Source: SM1-50 sp964467345
Lineage (GTDB): Archaea > Thermoplasmatota > E2 > DHVEG-1
Assembly: GCA_964467345.1 (NCBI GenBank)
Contig: CAYXPY010000033.1
Coordinates: 1 to 23,207, forward strand
Direction: 5' to 3'
Length of the DNA stretch: 23,207 bases
The notes beneath the pieces were generated by a model that was given only the letters and a program-made list of their open reading frames with translations, was not told the DNA's origin and searched no databases. How positions within the stretch are numbered: position 1 is the first letter of the stretch; each line of letters starts with the position of its first letter. Positions 1 to 7,115 of this stretch are shown one piece after another. Position numbers and translations under genes: made by a program.

Positions 1-10
1 GAACGTTAAT

Positions 11-19
11 TCTATAAAC
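11..19 (+). promoter_or_regulatory. Putative TATA box of ndk
   Basis: TCTATAAAC lies about 50 bases before the ndk ATG. An archaeal transcript would start about 25 bases downstream, near position 40. That leaves a leader of about 24 bases carrying the purine-rich AGAGGTG (49-55), a good ribosome-binding site 8 bases before the ATG. The call rests on composition and spacing only. Confidence 0.5.
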
Positions 20-63
20 AACAGAGGCATCCTCCCCTGTATCCAAAGAGAGGTGTAAACAGT

Positions 64-519
64 ATGCAAAAAGAACGCACATTTGCGATGATTAAACCAG
101 ATGCGGTGCAACGAGGCTTCATCGGCGACATCATCAGTCGCTTTGAGAAAAAAGGAATCAAGATAGTGGCGATGAAGCTTGTTGCGGTGGACCGAACACT
201 CGCTGAAAAGCATTACGGGGTTCACAAAGGCAAACCCTTCTTCGAGCCGACCGTGCAGTACATCACATCATCCCCGGTGGTAGCCATGGTCCTTGAGGGC
301 GTCAACGTCATTGAGATGGTACGAGGCATGACCGGGGCGACCGACCCCCAGAAAGCAGTCATGGGGACCATCCGAGGCGACTACGGACAGTTCATCGGCA
401 GAAACATCATCCATGCATCTGATGGAAAGCAGACTGCGTCTTTTGAGATAAATCTCTGGTTTTCAGAAGAAGAAATCGCGCAGTATAAACGCATCGATGA
501 GGTCTGGCTCACCGAATAA
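64..519 (+). CDS. ndk: Nucleoside diphosphate kinase
   Basis: Transfers the terminal phosphate of a nucleoside triphosphate (usually ATP) to other nucleoside diphosphates through a phospho-histidine, balancing NTP pools in the cytoplasm. The 151-residue product has the family's usual length. It opens with the typical ERTFAMIKPDAVQRG segment (residues 4-18) and carries the active-site histidine H117 in NIIHASD. The Kpn-loop region and the GATDPQKAVMGTIRGDYG segment (91-108) are intact. Where many NDKs have HGSDS or HASDS, this one reads HASDG (G121), a mild change beside the catalytic histidine. The ATG at 64 is chosen because AGAGGTG precedes it by 8 bases and the family's N-terminus begins here. 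It appears to be a single-gene unit: its own promoter-like box lies upstream and an oligo-T stretch follows. Identification is close to certain. Confidence 0.97.
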   Translation: MQKERTFAMIKPDAVQRGFIGDIISRFEKKGIKIVAMKLVAVDRTLAEKHYGVHKGKPFFEPTVQYITSSPVVAMVLEGVNVIEMVRGMTGATDPQKAVMGTIRGDYGQFIGRNIIHASDGKQTASFEINLWFSEEEIAQYKRIDEVWLTE

Positions 520-527
520 AACCCCTC

Positions 528-535
528 TTTTTTTT
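528..535 (+). terminator. Oligo-T terminator after ndk
   Basis: Eight consecutive T residues begin 9 bases after the ndk stop codon, within a pyrimidine-rich stretch. Archaeal RNA polymerase commonly ends transcription at such U-runs without needing a hairpin. The next gene has its own TATA-like box, which fits termination here. Confidence 0.5.
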
Positions 536-567
536 CTCCTTATCCACTCCTGTCGATTAAATCGATG

Positions 568-577
568 TTTTTAAATA
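568..577 (+). promoter_or_regulatory. Putative TATA box of the 135-residue membrane protein
   Basis: TTTTTAAATA is a near-ideal archaeal TATA element. It places the transcript start near 600 and gives a leader of about 40 bases. The leader contains GAGGAG (624-629), 10 bases before the ATG at 640. Confidence 0.6.
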
Positions 578-639
578 GAAGATTAATGTTGTAGAACCTA
601 CAAACAAACAAAAAACCAGTATAGAGGAGAGTATGAAAA

Positions 640-1047
640 ATGGCAAAAGATATGATGGGTAAAGTAGCAATCTGGGCCTTTATCATAGGCGCACTAATAG
701 CATTATTAGTCGGTCTATGGCAAGCCTACACCATTGAACAAAACCAACAACCAGTATTCACCACTGACATGGGTGGTTGGATTGCATGGATCCTAGCGAT
801 ACTTGGTGCCATCGTTGGAATATTAGCAATGTTGGGAAAAGGGACCATCACCAAAGCAGAGGTACCAGCATTTCTCATGGCAGGAATTGCTCTGCTCGTC
901 ATGTATGCAGTGTTTCAGGGTTTCAGCATTGACCCCTGGATCGGGTCCTTGTTCAGAGGCGTCTCCCAGGCCTTAGCGATCTTTATTGCCCCGGCGGTTG
1001 CCATCCTGGCGATAAAAGCAATCTGGGACATTGGTAAGGAAGCCTAA
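640..1047 (+). CDS. Small four-helix membrane protein, function unknown
   Basis: I do not recognise a characterised family. The 135-residue product has four hydrophobic stretches, at roughly residues 9-28, 46-66, 77-95 and 107-127, separated by short polar loops. The Gln/Asn-rich stretch IEQNQQ (32-37) lies in the first loop and a Lys/Glu-containing turn (67-75) lies between helices 2 and 3. No signal-peptide cleavage site or catalytic motif is visible. An earlier ATG at 633 is out of frame; the ATG at 640 has GAGGAG 10 bases upstream. It is expressed alone, from a strong TATA-like element to a pair of T-runs. It converges on the ATP synthase operon, whose last codon lies 33 bases from its stop. 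This could be a lineage-specific membrane protein of the kind abundant in archaeal lipid membranes, but that is a guess. Confidence 0.85.
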   Translation: MAKDMMGKVAIWAFIIGALIALLVGLWQAYTIEQNQQPVFTTDMGGWIAWILAILGAIVGILAMLGKGTITKAEVPAFLMAGIALLVMYAVFQGFSIDPWIGSLFRGVSQALAIFIAPAVAILAIKAIWDIGKEA

Positions 1048-1059
1048 AACCTTTCTTCC

Positions 1060-1081
1060 TTTTTTTCCCTTTTTTTTTTTT
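1060..1081 (+). terminator. Double oligo-T terminator
   Basis: A run of 7 T (1060-1066) and, after three C residues, a run of 12 T (1070-1081) follow the stop codon of the 135-residue membrane protein. This is a strong archaeal-type terminator for the plus strand. It abuts the 3' end of the convergent ATP synthase operon, whose last stop codon overlaps the second run. Confidence 0.6.
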
Positions 1082-1235
1082 ATTTGAATAAAAACCAGAG
1101 TGCTAAAAAGAGGATTCCAAAGATCATAAAACCGATCCAGAGGATATAGAAGAGTTTGAACCGGGTGATCCAGCGTGCTTTTTTATCGGGGGTATCGAAA
1201 AACCTTCCAATGAACGGGTCGTCTTCAAGGCTCAT
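1080..1235 (-). CDS. 51-residue single-helix membrane protein at the end of the ATP synthase operon
   Basis: A short reading frame starts with ATG at 1235, inside the end of the subunit D gene (11 bases of overlap), and stops at 1080. The product begins MSLEDDPFIGRFFD, an acidic soluble stretch. A cluster of positive residues follows (K18, K19, R21, R25, K27), then one hydrophobic helix at about 28-50. By the positive-inside rule the N-terminus would lie in the cytoplasm. The overlap implies translation coupled to subunit D. A small hydrophobic protein, AhaG, sits at the same place after ahaD in the Methanosarcina A-ATPase operon, so this may be its counterpart; I infer this from position only and cannot show homology. 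The clean coding frame, sensible amphipathic composition and coupling make it likely a real gene. Confidence 0.75.
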   Translation of the reverse strand: MSLEDDPFIGRFFDTPDKKARWITRFKLFYILWIGFMIFGILFLALWFLFK

Positions 1236-1881
1236 GTGACTTCTTCTTCGTCTCCATTAAGGCTTTTATCCGTTTTCTGCGGAAGAAATCCTCCCGTTCC
1301 CGTTCATCCAGCTGCATCTCGATGTATTTGATAGTCCCATACAGTTTGGGGATTAAGCTGTTTTCAAGGACGTTGACCCGTCGTTTCGTCTTTTCGATCT
1401 CAAGGGAGAGGGATTGGATGTTCTCCTCGACTTCCGCAAGACTAAGCACCGATCGGAGCAGAGCATTGAACTTCTGATACGCATCATCCAGGGATGCACA
1501 GGTCTCAGAGAACCCATAGGATGGCTGCTCTGCTTGATGAAGACCAGCGGTGTTGATCTTTTCGATCCTCACCCCCATGATATTGTCTGTTTCAAAGGAG
1601 ACCTCACCGATGTCCGGGGTAGTCCGCGCAATGTCGTCAACCTGGGTTTCCCCCAACAGCATCTGCGCCTGAATCAGAGAGACAAACGCGTCCTGGAACC
1701 CCTGGTCAACCTGCTTCTTCAGGCTGTTGCGTTTCTCGATGACGGTGAAGAACTTCTCGACAAGGGCGTCTCGTTTCTCCTCAAGCAGCTTATGTCCTTT
1801 CTCCGCTAACAGCACTTTCTTTTGTATTTCAAGAAGCTCCATCCGTGTGGGGTTGACCCCTTCAAGTTTTTGTTCTGCCAT
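1225..1881 (-). CDS. atpD: A-type ATP synthase subunit D (central stalk)
   Basis: Subunit D is the long coiled-coil shaft that turns inside the A3B3 head and, with subunit F, couples it to the membrane rotor. The 218-residue product carries the family signature near its N-terminus (GVNPTRMELLEIQKK, with AEKGHKLLEEKRDALV following). It is almost entirely charged helical heptads, with a C-terminal coiled coil (about 155-215) and a basic tail. The frame is open 17 codons further upstream, but that would intrude into the subunit B gene. The ATG at 1881 gives the conserved N-terminus MAEQKLEG and lies 2 bases after the subunit B stop codon, with AGAAAAGAAG as a possible ribosome site. It is the ninth gene of the operon. 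Its tail overlaps the start of a 51-residue membrane protein gene. Confidence 0.96.
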   Translation of the reverse strand: MAEQKLEGVNPTRMELLEIQKKVLLAEKGHKLLEEKRDALVEKFFTVIEKRNSLKKQVDQGFQDAFVSLIQAQMLLGETQVDDIARTTPDIGEVSFETDNIMGVRIEKINTAGLHQAEQPSYGFSETCASLDDAYQKFNALLRSVLSLAEVEENIQSLSLEIEKTKRRVNVLENSLIPKLYGTIKYIEMQLDEREREDFFRRKRIKALMETKKKSHEP

Positions 1882-1882
1882 G

Positions 1883-3277
1883 TTACTTCTTTTCTTCTGC
1901 TGCTTTAAGATATTTCTTGATATGCTCCACACTGATTTTTTTCAGCTCAGAGGATGGGAGGCTGGCGAACAGCTCCCAGGCGATCGTTAACGTCTGCTCG
2001 ATGCTGCGGTTCTCATTAGGGCCTTGCGTCACAAACCGCTGTTCGAACGCATCAGCGAAATGAAGGAATTTCTTATCCCGCTCAGACAGACCATCCTCAC
2101 CGACAATTGCCACCAGATCCCGAAGGTCACAGCCTTCTGCGTAGGCGGCATACAGCTGGTTGGCGACATCAGCATGGTCCTCACGGGTCCTTCCTTTCCC
2201 GATCCCCCGGTTCATCAGTCGGGACAGACAGGGTAAGACCGCGACAGGGGGATAGATGTTCTTTTTGTACAGCCCGCGTTCCAGCACAATCTGACCTTCG
2301 GTGATATACCCAGTCAGATCAGGGATCGGATGGGTGATATCATCATCAGGCATGGTCAGCATCGGCAGCTGGGTGATGGAGCCTTTCTTGCCTTTAATAC
2401 GACCTGCTCTCTCATAGATCATCGCAAGATCCGTATACATGTACCCTGGGTAGCCACGTCTCCCTGGGACTTCTTCCCGGGCAGCAGCGATCTCCCGTAA
2501 GGCTTCCGCGTAGTTCGTCATGTTGGTCAGAACCACCAGCACATGCATCTCAAGGTCAAAGGCAAGATACTCCGCGCAGGTCAACGCAAGACGCGGCAGG
2601 ATGATCCGTTCGATCGTCGGGTCATCAGCAAGGTTCAGGAACATGACGGTCCGCTCCAGCGCCCCGCTCTGCTCGAATCCTTTGATGAACAGGGTGGCTT
2701 CTTCGTTGGTGATCCCCATGGCGCAGAACACCACCGCGAACTCCTCTTCTTTCCCAAGGACTCTCGCCTGCCGGGCGATCTGCGAGGCAAGCTCGTTATG
2801 CGGTAAGCCTGAGCCTGAGAAGATAGGCAGCTTCTGCCCACGGACCAGGGTGTTGAGCCCATCGATCGTCGAAATCCCAGTTTGGATGAACTCCCGGGGG
2901 TACTCTCGGGCGCACGGGTTGATAGGCTCCCCATTGATATCCCGGCGTTCCTTAGGGATGATCGGCGGGGAGTTATCCAAGGGACGACCCGTCCCATCAA
3001 AGATCCTGCCGATGATCTCCTTTGAAACCCCAAGCTTCATCGTCTCCCCGATGAACCGGGCAGAGGTATGCTTGGTATCAAGACTGCGCGTGCCCTCGAA
3101 GACCTGGATGACCGCCTTATGCTCGAAGACCTCTAAGACCTGACCGGTGCGTTCCTCACCACTCGGGGTGCGGATTTTCACGACCTCGTTATAGGCGACA
3201 TCCTCGACGCCCTCAACGATCATCAACGGTCCTTCCACTGCGGTGACACTAGTGTATTCGATATCCTTGTTCTTCAT
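1883..3277 (-). CDS. atpB: A-type ATP synthase subunit B (non-catalytic head subunit)
   Basis: This is the regulatory partner that alternates with subunit A in the A3B3 head. The 464-residue product has the family's normal length. An N-terminal beta-barrel domain (about 1-75) precedes the nucleotide-fold domain. The P-loop position reads SGSGLPHNEL, the degenerate form lacking the GKT lysine that marks non-catalytic B subunits. The AREEVPGRRGYPGYMYTDLA segment and the GSITQLPMLTMPDDDITHPI segment are typical. The C-terminal helical domain ends with Lys/Glu-rich residues. The ATG at 3277 overlaps the subunit A stop codon by four bases (ATGA), indicating coupled translation in the expected A-then-B order. 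No insertion or intein is seen. Confidence 0.98.
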   Translation of the reverse strand: MKNKDIEYTSVTAVEGPLMIVEGVEDVAYNEVVKIRTPSGEERTGQVLEVFEHKAVIQVFEGTRSLDTKHTSARFIGETMKLGVSKEIIGRIFDGTGRPLDNSPPIIPKERRDINGEPINPCAREYPREFIQTGISTIDGLNTLVRGQKLPIFSGSGLPHNELASQIARQARVLGKEEEFAVVFCAMGITNEEATLFIKGFEQSGALERTVMFLNLADDPTIERIILPRLALTCAEYLAFDLEMHVLVVLTNMTNYAEALREIAAAREEVPGRRGYPGYMYTDLAMIYERAGRIKGKKGSITQLPMLTMPDDDITHPIPDLTGYITEGQIVLERGLYKKNIYPPVAVLPCLSRLMNRGIGKGRTREDHADVANQLYAAYAEGCDLRDLVAIVGEDGLSERDKKFLHFADAFEQRFVTQGPNENRSIEQTLTIAWELFASLPSSELKKISVEHIKKYLKAAEEKK

Positions 3278-5049
3278 GCTTCTTTCTCCTTTATGAGGGT
3301 ATCTACTTCTTTTTCAAAGTCTTGTTCAATTTTTTTGAAGACCTTTTCAAACTCATGGTTCGGGACCTTCCCCAGACGTGCCAGTGATTCCTTTGATTTC
3401 AAGGCGATGATGTCATCCATAGAGACGTTCTTACCTACTGCATACAGGATCTTATAGGAGAACTGGAGCATTAATCGTAACATTTCGAATTGTTTTTTCT
3501 GAGGACAGTAGGTGTCCACCTCATGGAACGCGCCCTGCTGCAGATAATTCTCCCGGATCATCTTCGCACTCTCAAGCAATGCCCGCTCCCGGGGTGGGAG
3601 TGCATCAGGCCCGACGAGTTTGACAATCTCTTGTAGTTCTGATTCCTTCTGCAGCAACGCCATCGCGCTGGTCAGCATTTTCAACCATCCTTTCCCGACT
3701 TTTTCTTCCCAGGATGGATTCACCTGTTCAAGGTACAAGGAATAGGATTTCAACCAGTTAATCGAGGGGAAATGTCGTTTATCCGCCAGATCCGCATCAA
3801 GAGCCCAGAACACCTTGGTTATCCGCAACGTGTTTTGAGCGACCGGCTCTGAGAAATCACCACCCGGCGGGGAGACCGCCCCCATGACAGAAATCGATCC
3901 TTCCGTGTGTTTCGAACCAAGCAGCTGCGCTCGCCCTGCACGCTCATAGAACTCCGCGAGCCGGGACGCAAGATACGCAGGGTATCCTTCCTCCCCCGGC
4001 ATCTCCTCAAGCCGCCCGGAGATCTCACGCATCGCCTCAGCCCATCGAGAGGTGCTATCTGCCATCAGCGCGACATCATAGCCCATGTCCCGGTAATACT
4101 CCGCTATCGTGATTCCCGTGTAGACACTCGCATCTCGAGCGGCCACCGGCATGTTTGAGGTATTTGCGATAAGAACAGTCCTGTTCAGCAGCAGCTCCCC
4201 GGTCTTGGGGTCTTTTAACTCGGAGAACTCCCGGAGGACATCGGTCATCTCATTGCCTCGTTCCCCGCAGCCGACGTAGACGACCACGGTCGCATCGCTC
4301 CATTTGGCGAGCTGATGCAGCATCACGGTTTTCCCAGTACCAAACCCACCGGGGATAGCGGCTGTGCCTCCTTTAGCTATCGGGAAGAACGTATCTACGA
4401 CTCGCTGTCCGGTGATCAGAGGAATCGACGGGTCGAATTTTTTGATGACGGGACGGGCTTTCCGCACCGGCCATCGTTGCGTCATCGTCAAAGGCAAAAG
4501 ACCCGAGGAAGTCTTCACCTGGGCGATGGGTTCATCGATGGTGTAACTCCCCTCAGGGCTTATCGTCTGAATCGTCCCTTGGACCTCAGGTGGGACAAGG
4601 ATACGATGCAGGATGAGAGGTGATTCTTGGATCTGCCCAAGCACGTCCCCTCCCTTCACAACGTCTCCTTTTTTCACATGGGGCAGGAACGTCCATTTCT
4701 TTTTCCGGTCCAACGGGGATGTCTCCACACCACGGGTGATGAAATCACCTGTTTGTGTGTAGATAGCGGGTAACGGACGCTGGATCCCATCATAGATATT
4801 TGAGATCAACCCGGGGCCAAGCTCCACCGATAATGGTTCCTGTGTTGATTGGACGATTTCCCCGGGTTTCAACCCATTGGTATCTTCATAGACCTGGATG
4901 GTTGCAACATCCTCGTTTAACCGGATGATCTCACCGATAAGATGCTCTGTTCCGACTCGGACTACATCATACATCTTTGAGCCTCGCATGTTGTTTGCTT
5001 CAATGACAGGGCCTGAGATGCGGATGATTTTTCCATTAATTTCAGTCAT
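3274..5049 (-). CDS. atpA: A-type ATP synthase catalytic subunit A
   Basis: Catalytic subunit of the A1 head, making or hydrolysing ATP at the A/B interface. The 591-residue product has the N-terminal barrel, the non-homologous bulge domain characteristic of A/V-type subunits (about 110-190), the nucleotide-binding domain and a helical C-terminus. The P-loop is GGFGTGKT at residues 234-241 with K240. The catalytic glutamate E263 lies in CGERGNE, and the MADSTSRWAEAMREISGRLE stretch follows at 329-348. Archaeal A subunits usually read GPFGSGKT here, so P235 is G and S238 is T. Its length shows no intein, unlike some archaeal A subunits. It lies between the F and B genes (15 bases after F; ATGA overlap with B). 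Confidence 0.98.
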   Translation of the reverse strand: MTEINGKIIRISGPVIEANNMRGSKMYDVVRVGTEHLIGEIIRLNEDVATIQVYEDTNGLKPGEIVQSTQEPLSVELGPGLISNIYDGIQRPLPAIYTQTGDFITRGVETSPLDRKKKWTFLPHVKKGDVVKGGDVLGQIQESPLILHRILVPPEVQGTIQTISPEGSYTIDEPIAQVKTSSGLLPLTMTQRWPVRKARPVIKKFDPSIPLITGQRVVDTFFPIAKGGTAAIPGGFGTGKTVMLHQLAKWSDATVVVYVGCGERGNEMTDVLREFSELKDPKTGELLLNRTVLIANTSNMPVAARDASVYTGITIAEYYRDMGYDVALMADSTSRWAEAMREISGRLEEMPGEEGYPAYLASRLAEFYERAGRAQLLGSKHTEGSISVMGAVSPPGGDFSEPVAQNTLRITKVFWALDADLADKRHFPSINWLKSYSLYLEQVNPSWEEKVGKGWLKMLTSAMALLQKESELQEIVKLVGPDALPPRERALLESAKMIRENYLQQGAFHEVDTYCPQKKQFEMLRLMLQFSYKILYAVGKNVSMDDIIALKSKESLARLGKVPNHEFEKVFKKIEQDFEKEVDTLIKEKEA

Positions 5050-5064
5050 TCTACGCCTCCAATT

Positions 5065-5394
5065 CTATCGTTGTCCTTCTTTTTTACTAACATCTATACC
5101 AACTGCTCGTTTAATCAAATGTGATACAATATCAACATGATCTTCCATTTTCCCTGTTTTATCAGGGATTTCAATGAAAATAGGGAGTTTCTTATGAATC
5201 CGAAAATCCTTTAATACCGTGCCAAGCTCATGGGCGATCCTCTCGGTGATGATCACCACACCGATATCGCTGCGTTTCGTCAACTCCTGGAACAACGCCG
5301 GTGCGGTCTGCGGTTCGGCGATGTAAAGCTCCTGCAGCCCGGTGAACCGCAACCCTACGGCGGTCTCCTGGTCACAGAGCGCGGCAAGCTTCAT
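5065..5394 (-). CDS. atpF: A-type ATP synthase subunit F (central stalk)
   Basis: A small Rossmann-like subunit that binds subunit D in the rotating central stalk. The 109-residue product is of normal length. It shows the alternating hydrophobic strands expected: MKLAALCDQETAVGLRFTGL at the N-terminus, then the GVVIITERIA strand-turn-helix (45-54) and LPIFIEIPDKTG (69-80), followed by a C-terminal helix ending in KKEGQR. The ATG overlaps the subunit C stop by four bases (ATGA) and the gene ends 15 bases before subunit A. Nothing unusual is seen. Confidence 0.95.
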   Translation of the reverse strand: MKLAALCDQETAVGLRFTGLQELYIAEPQTAPALFQELTKRSDIGVVIITERIAHELGTVLKDFRIHKKLPIFIEIPDKTGKMEDHVDIVSHLIKRAVGIDVSKKEGQR

Positions 5395-6512
5395 AACGCG
5401 ACCTCCTTTACCAGGTTGTTTTTTATTAGATCAACAGAACTATTCTCAGCGATTCCTTTTGTGATGACCTTGAGGTTCTTGATTTCATACTCCTTTGAGA
5501 CGAGGAACCGCAGGGACGGTCCGAACGTCAGGTAATTCTGCAGAGAGATTTCTTTGATTCGTTGCAGGAATGCTGCATCAACTGCTTGTTCAAAGACCTG
5601 GGCTGAGTGTTCTTTTCCGTATCGCTCCGTTTTTGCGGAGAGCGCAGGATAATAACTGGTACCATCCAATGCACTAACCAGCTGAGGCACATCGGCTGCA
5701 TCAGCCATCTGGTCAAAACGCCATCGGGAGATCTGCTTACCTTCCCCCAGATACAATCTCTTACAGGTATCGGGTGACAAGGCGAGATGTTTGGCTCGTA
5801 GCAGATGTTTCACTGTCAGCATATCAATGGTGTTTTTTATGAAATCCTGTTTCGGCTGGTCGCATTTACGGGGGACCTTTACATCCCGTAATCGGGTAAG
5901 GAACACATGGTCAAATATGATATCGATCTGAAGAAGATCCACCGGTTCAGCCATCAGTTTCTCGATGGATTCTTTTGAAAACCCCTGCTGGGTCAACACC
6001 GCAGGGAGGGATTCTTTCGTGGTGTTCTGGAGCTGGACAAGGAAGTCTTTTGTCTGTGGCAACACCGCTGCGTCGAGGGCTTGTTTCTTTCCCGTTCCCC
6101 TGAGAAGGGTCTTAATTTCATTTTTCACGAGGTAGAAATCAATTTTTTGGAGGTAGAGATCATAAAACGCAGCAAGTTTTTTTGAACTATCCGAGCGCAT
6201 CATACGAATGGTCCGAAGGAGGTTCTCATCAAGCGACCGTTGGATCGACGATGCGGTCTGTCCCTGCACCTGATAATCCCGCAGGACGTTGAGCCTGTCT
6301 TTGAGGCTTTCCAGAGTCGGGTTTTCAATAAGGATGTTGAGTTCTTTTTCTTGGATGAAGGGGTTGCCGATGGCTTCGAACTTTGCGTTGGGGTAGATGA
6401 ATTTCACATACGTCCTGAAATTACGGGCGATAAAGAGGGCAACAGCTGCCAGGATGCTGAGAATCAGAAGCCAGAACAGCGGGCTGCTTGGATAGAGGAT
6501 CTCTTCAAACAC
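5391..6512 (-). CDS. atpC: A-type ATP synthase subunit C with an N-terminal membrane segment
   Basis: Subunit C is the funnel-shaped socket that seats the central stalk on the proteolipid ring. The 373-residue product matches the family by its all-helical composition, operon position (between E and F), segments such as YPNAKFEAIGN and RTIRMMRSDSSKKLAAFYDL, and the C-terminal VSKEYEIKNLKVITKGIA, which resembles the conserved end of family members. The oddity is the N-terminus: residues 9-31 (SPLFWLLILSILAAVALFIA onward) form one strongly hydrophobic helix before the soluble domain, followed by Arg and Lys. The start is a GTG at 6512 with GGTGA (6519-6523 on the complement) 6 bases upstream, so this leader is probably truly translated. 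No other methionine occurs before the soluble domain. Subunit identity is confident; the anchor is seen directly, but its rarity across the family was not checked. Confidence 0.93.
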   Translation of the reverse strand: MFEEILYPSSPLFWLLILSILAAVALFIARNFRTYVKFIYPNAKFEAIGNPFIQEKELNILIENPTLESLKDRLNVLRDYQVQGQTASSIQRSLDENLLRTIRMMRSDSSKKLAAFYDLYLQKIDFYLVKNEIKTLLRGTGKKQALDAAVLPQTKDFLVQLQNTTKESLPAVLTQQGFSKESIEKLMAEPVDLLQIDIIFDHVFLTRLRDVKVPRKCDQPKQDFIKNTIDMLTVKHLLRAKHLALSPDTCKRLYLGEGKQISRWRFDQMADAADVPQLVSALDGTSYYPALSAKTERYGKEHSAQVFEQAVDAAFLQRIKEISLQNYLTFGPSLRFLVSKEYEIKNLKVITKGIAENSSVDLIKNNLVKEVAL

Positions 6513-6523
6513 TCTTGGTCACC

Positions 6524-7087
6524 TTAGGATGGAAACAACAGTTTCCCCACTTGTATTCGAATCTCGTCTTTTTTCCGGTCCAGCAGACGCTCAAAGGTAT
6601 AATCGATGGTGATTTTCCCATCCGCGGACTGCATCAGGATGCCTCCGATTGATTTCAGGCTGCCTTGAACTGCCAGGTTCTCTTGTTTTGCGATGTCTCT
6701 GTCACGGTCCTGGGAGACGGACACGGTGCACGTGTTTCCTAAGCGTTGTTTCCCCTCCTTAAGGAGCGTGGTGATGAATCGTCTGTAGTGGTCCTCTGGA
6801 AGAGACCGGAGTTTCTCCAATGCCTGGGAAAAACACTGTTCAATGACCTCTTCCCGTGCGTTCATCATGTCCCTTCGTACTTCTTGGGTCGCTTTGGAGA
6901 TAAGGATTTTTTTTGCATTCTCACTGTCCAGCTGCCCCTTACTGAGAATTGCTTCTGCCTCTTTTTGCGCTTCAGCTTTCGCGGTCTTTATAGTGGTCTG
7001 AGATTGTCTCTCGGCTTCAGCCATGAGGTGTTGTACCTGCGTTTCCGCATCGCTATTGATTCGCTCGATTATTTTTTCTGCAGACAT
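6524..7087 (-). CDS. atpE: A-type ATP synthase subunit E (peripheral stalk)
   Basis: Subunit E pairs with H as a coiled-coil peripheral stalk holding the head against rotation. The 187-residue product begins MSAEKIIERINSDAETQ. It has a long charged N-terminal helix (about 1-85) rich in Ala, Glu, Gln and Lys, then a globular C-terminal domain ending IDYTFERLLDRKKDEIRIQV. The GGILMQSADGKITIDYT segment is typical of the family. The reading frame extends 14 codons further to a TTG inside the subunit K gene. I prefer the ATG at 7087 because AGGAAG precedes it by about 6 bases and because the longer form begins with an atypical basic stretch. The gene ends 11 bases before the subunit C start. Confidence 0.94.
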   Translation of the reverse strand: MSAEKIIERINSDAETQVQHLMAEAERQSQTTIKTAKAEAQKEAEAILSKGQLDSENAKKILISKATQEVRRDMMNAREEVIEQCFSQALEKLRSLPEDHYRRFITTLLKEGKQRLGNTCTVSVSQDRDRDIAKQENLAVQGSLKSIGGILMQSADGKITIDYTFERLLDRKKDEIRIQVGKLLFPS

Positions 7088-7115
7088 GGGTTTCTTCCTG
7101 TTCTTTTTTATTTCT

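Noticed and set aside
1882..1932. Longer subunit D beginning MWSISRN
   Set aside because: It would extend about 50 bases into the subunit B gene; the ATG at 1881 gives the conserved N-terminus.
2520..3143. A 207-codon open frame on the plus strand inside the subunit B gene
   Set aside because: It lies wholly antisense to the highly conserved atpB gene, has Arg/Ser-rich composition without family features, and has no promoter or ribosome site. Similar shadows lie opposite subunits D, A, C, E and I, the transporter, hppA and aIF5B.
3274..5049. Intein in ATPase subunit A
   Set aside because: Some archaeal A subunits carry one at the P-loop, but this protein has normal length and an uninterrupted loop at the standard numbering. 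The same holds for aIF5B.
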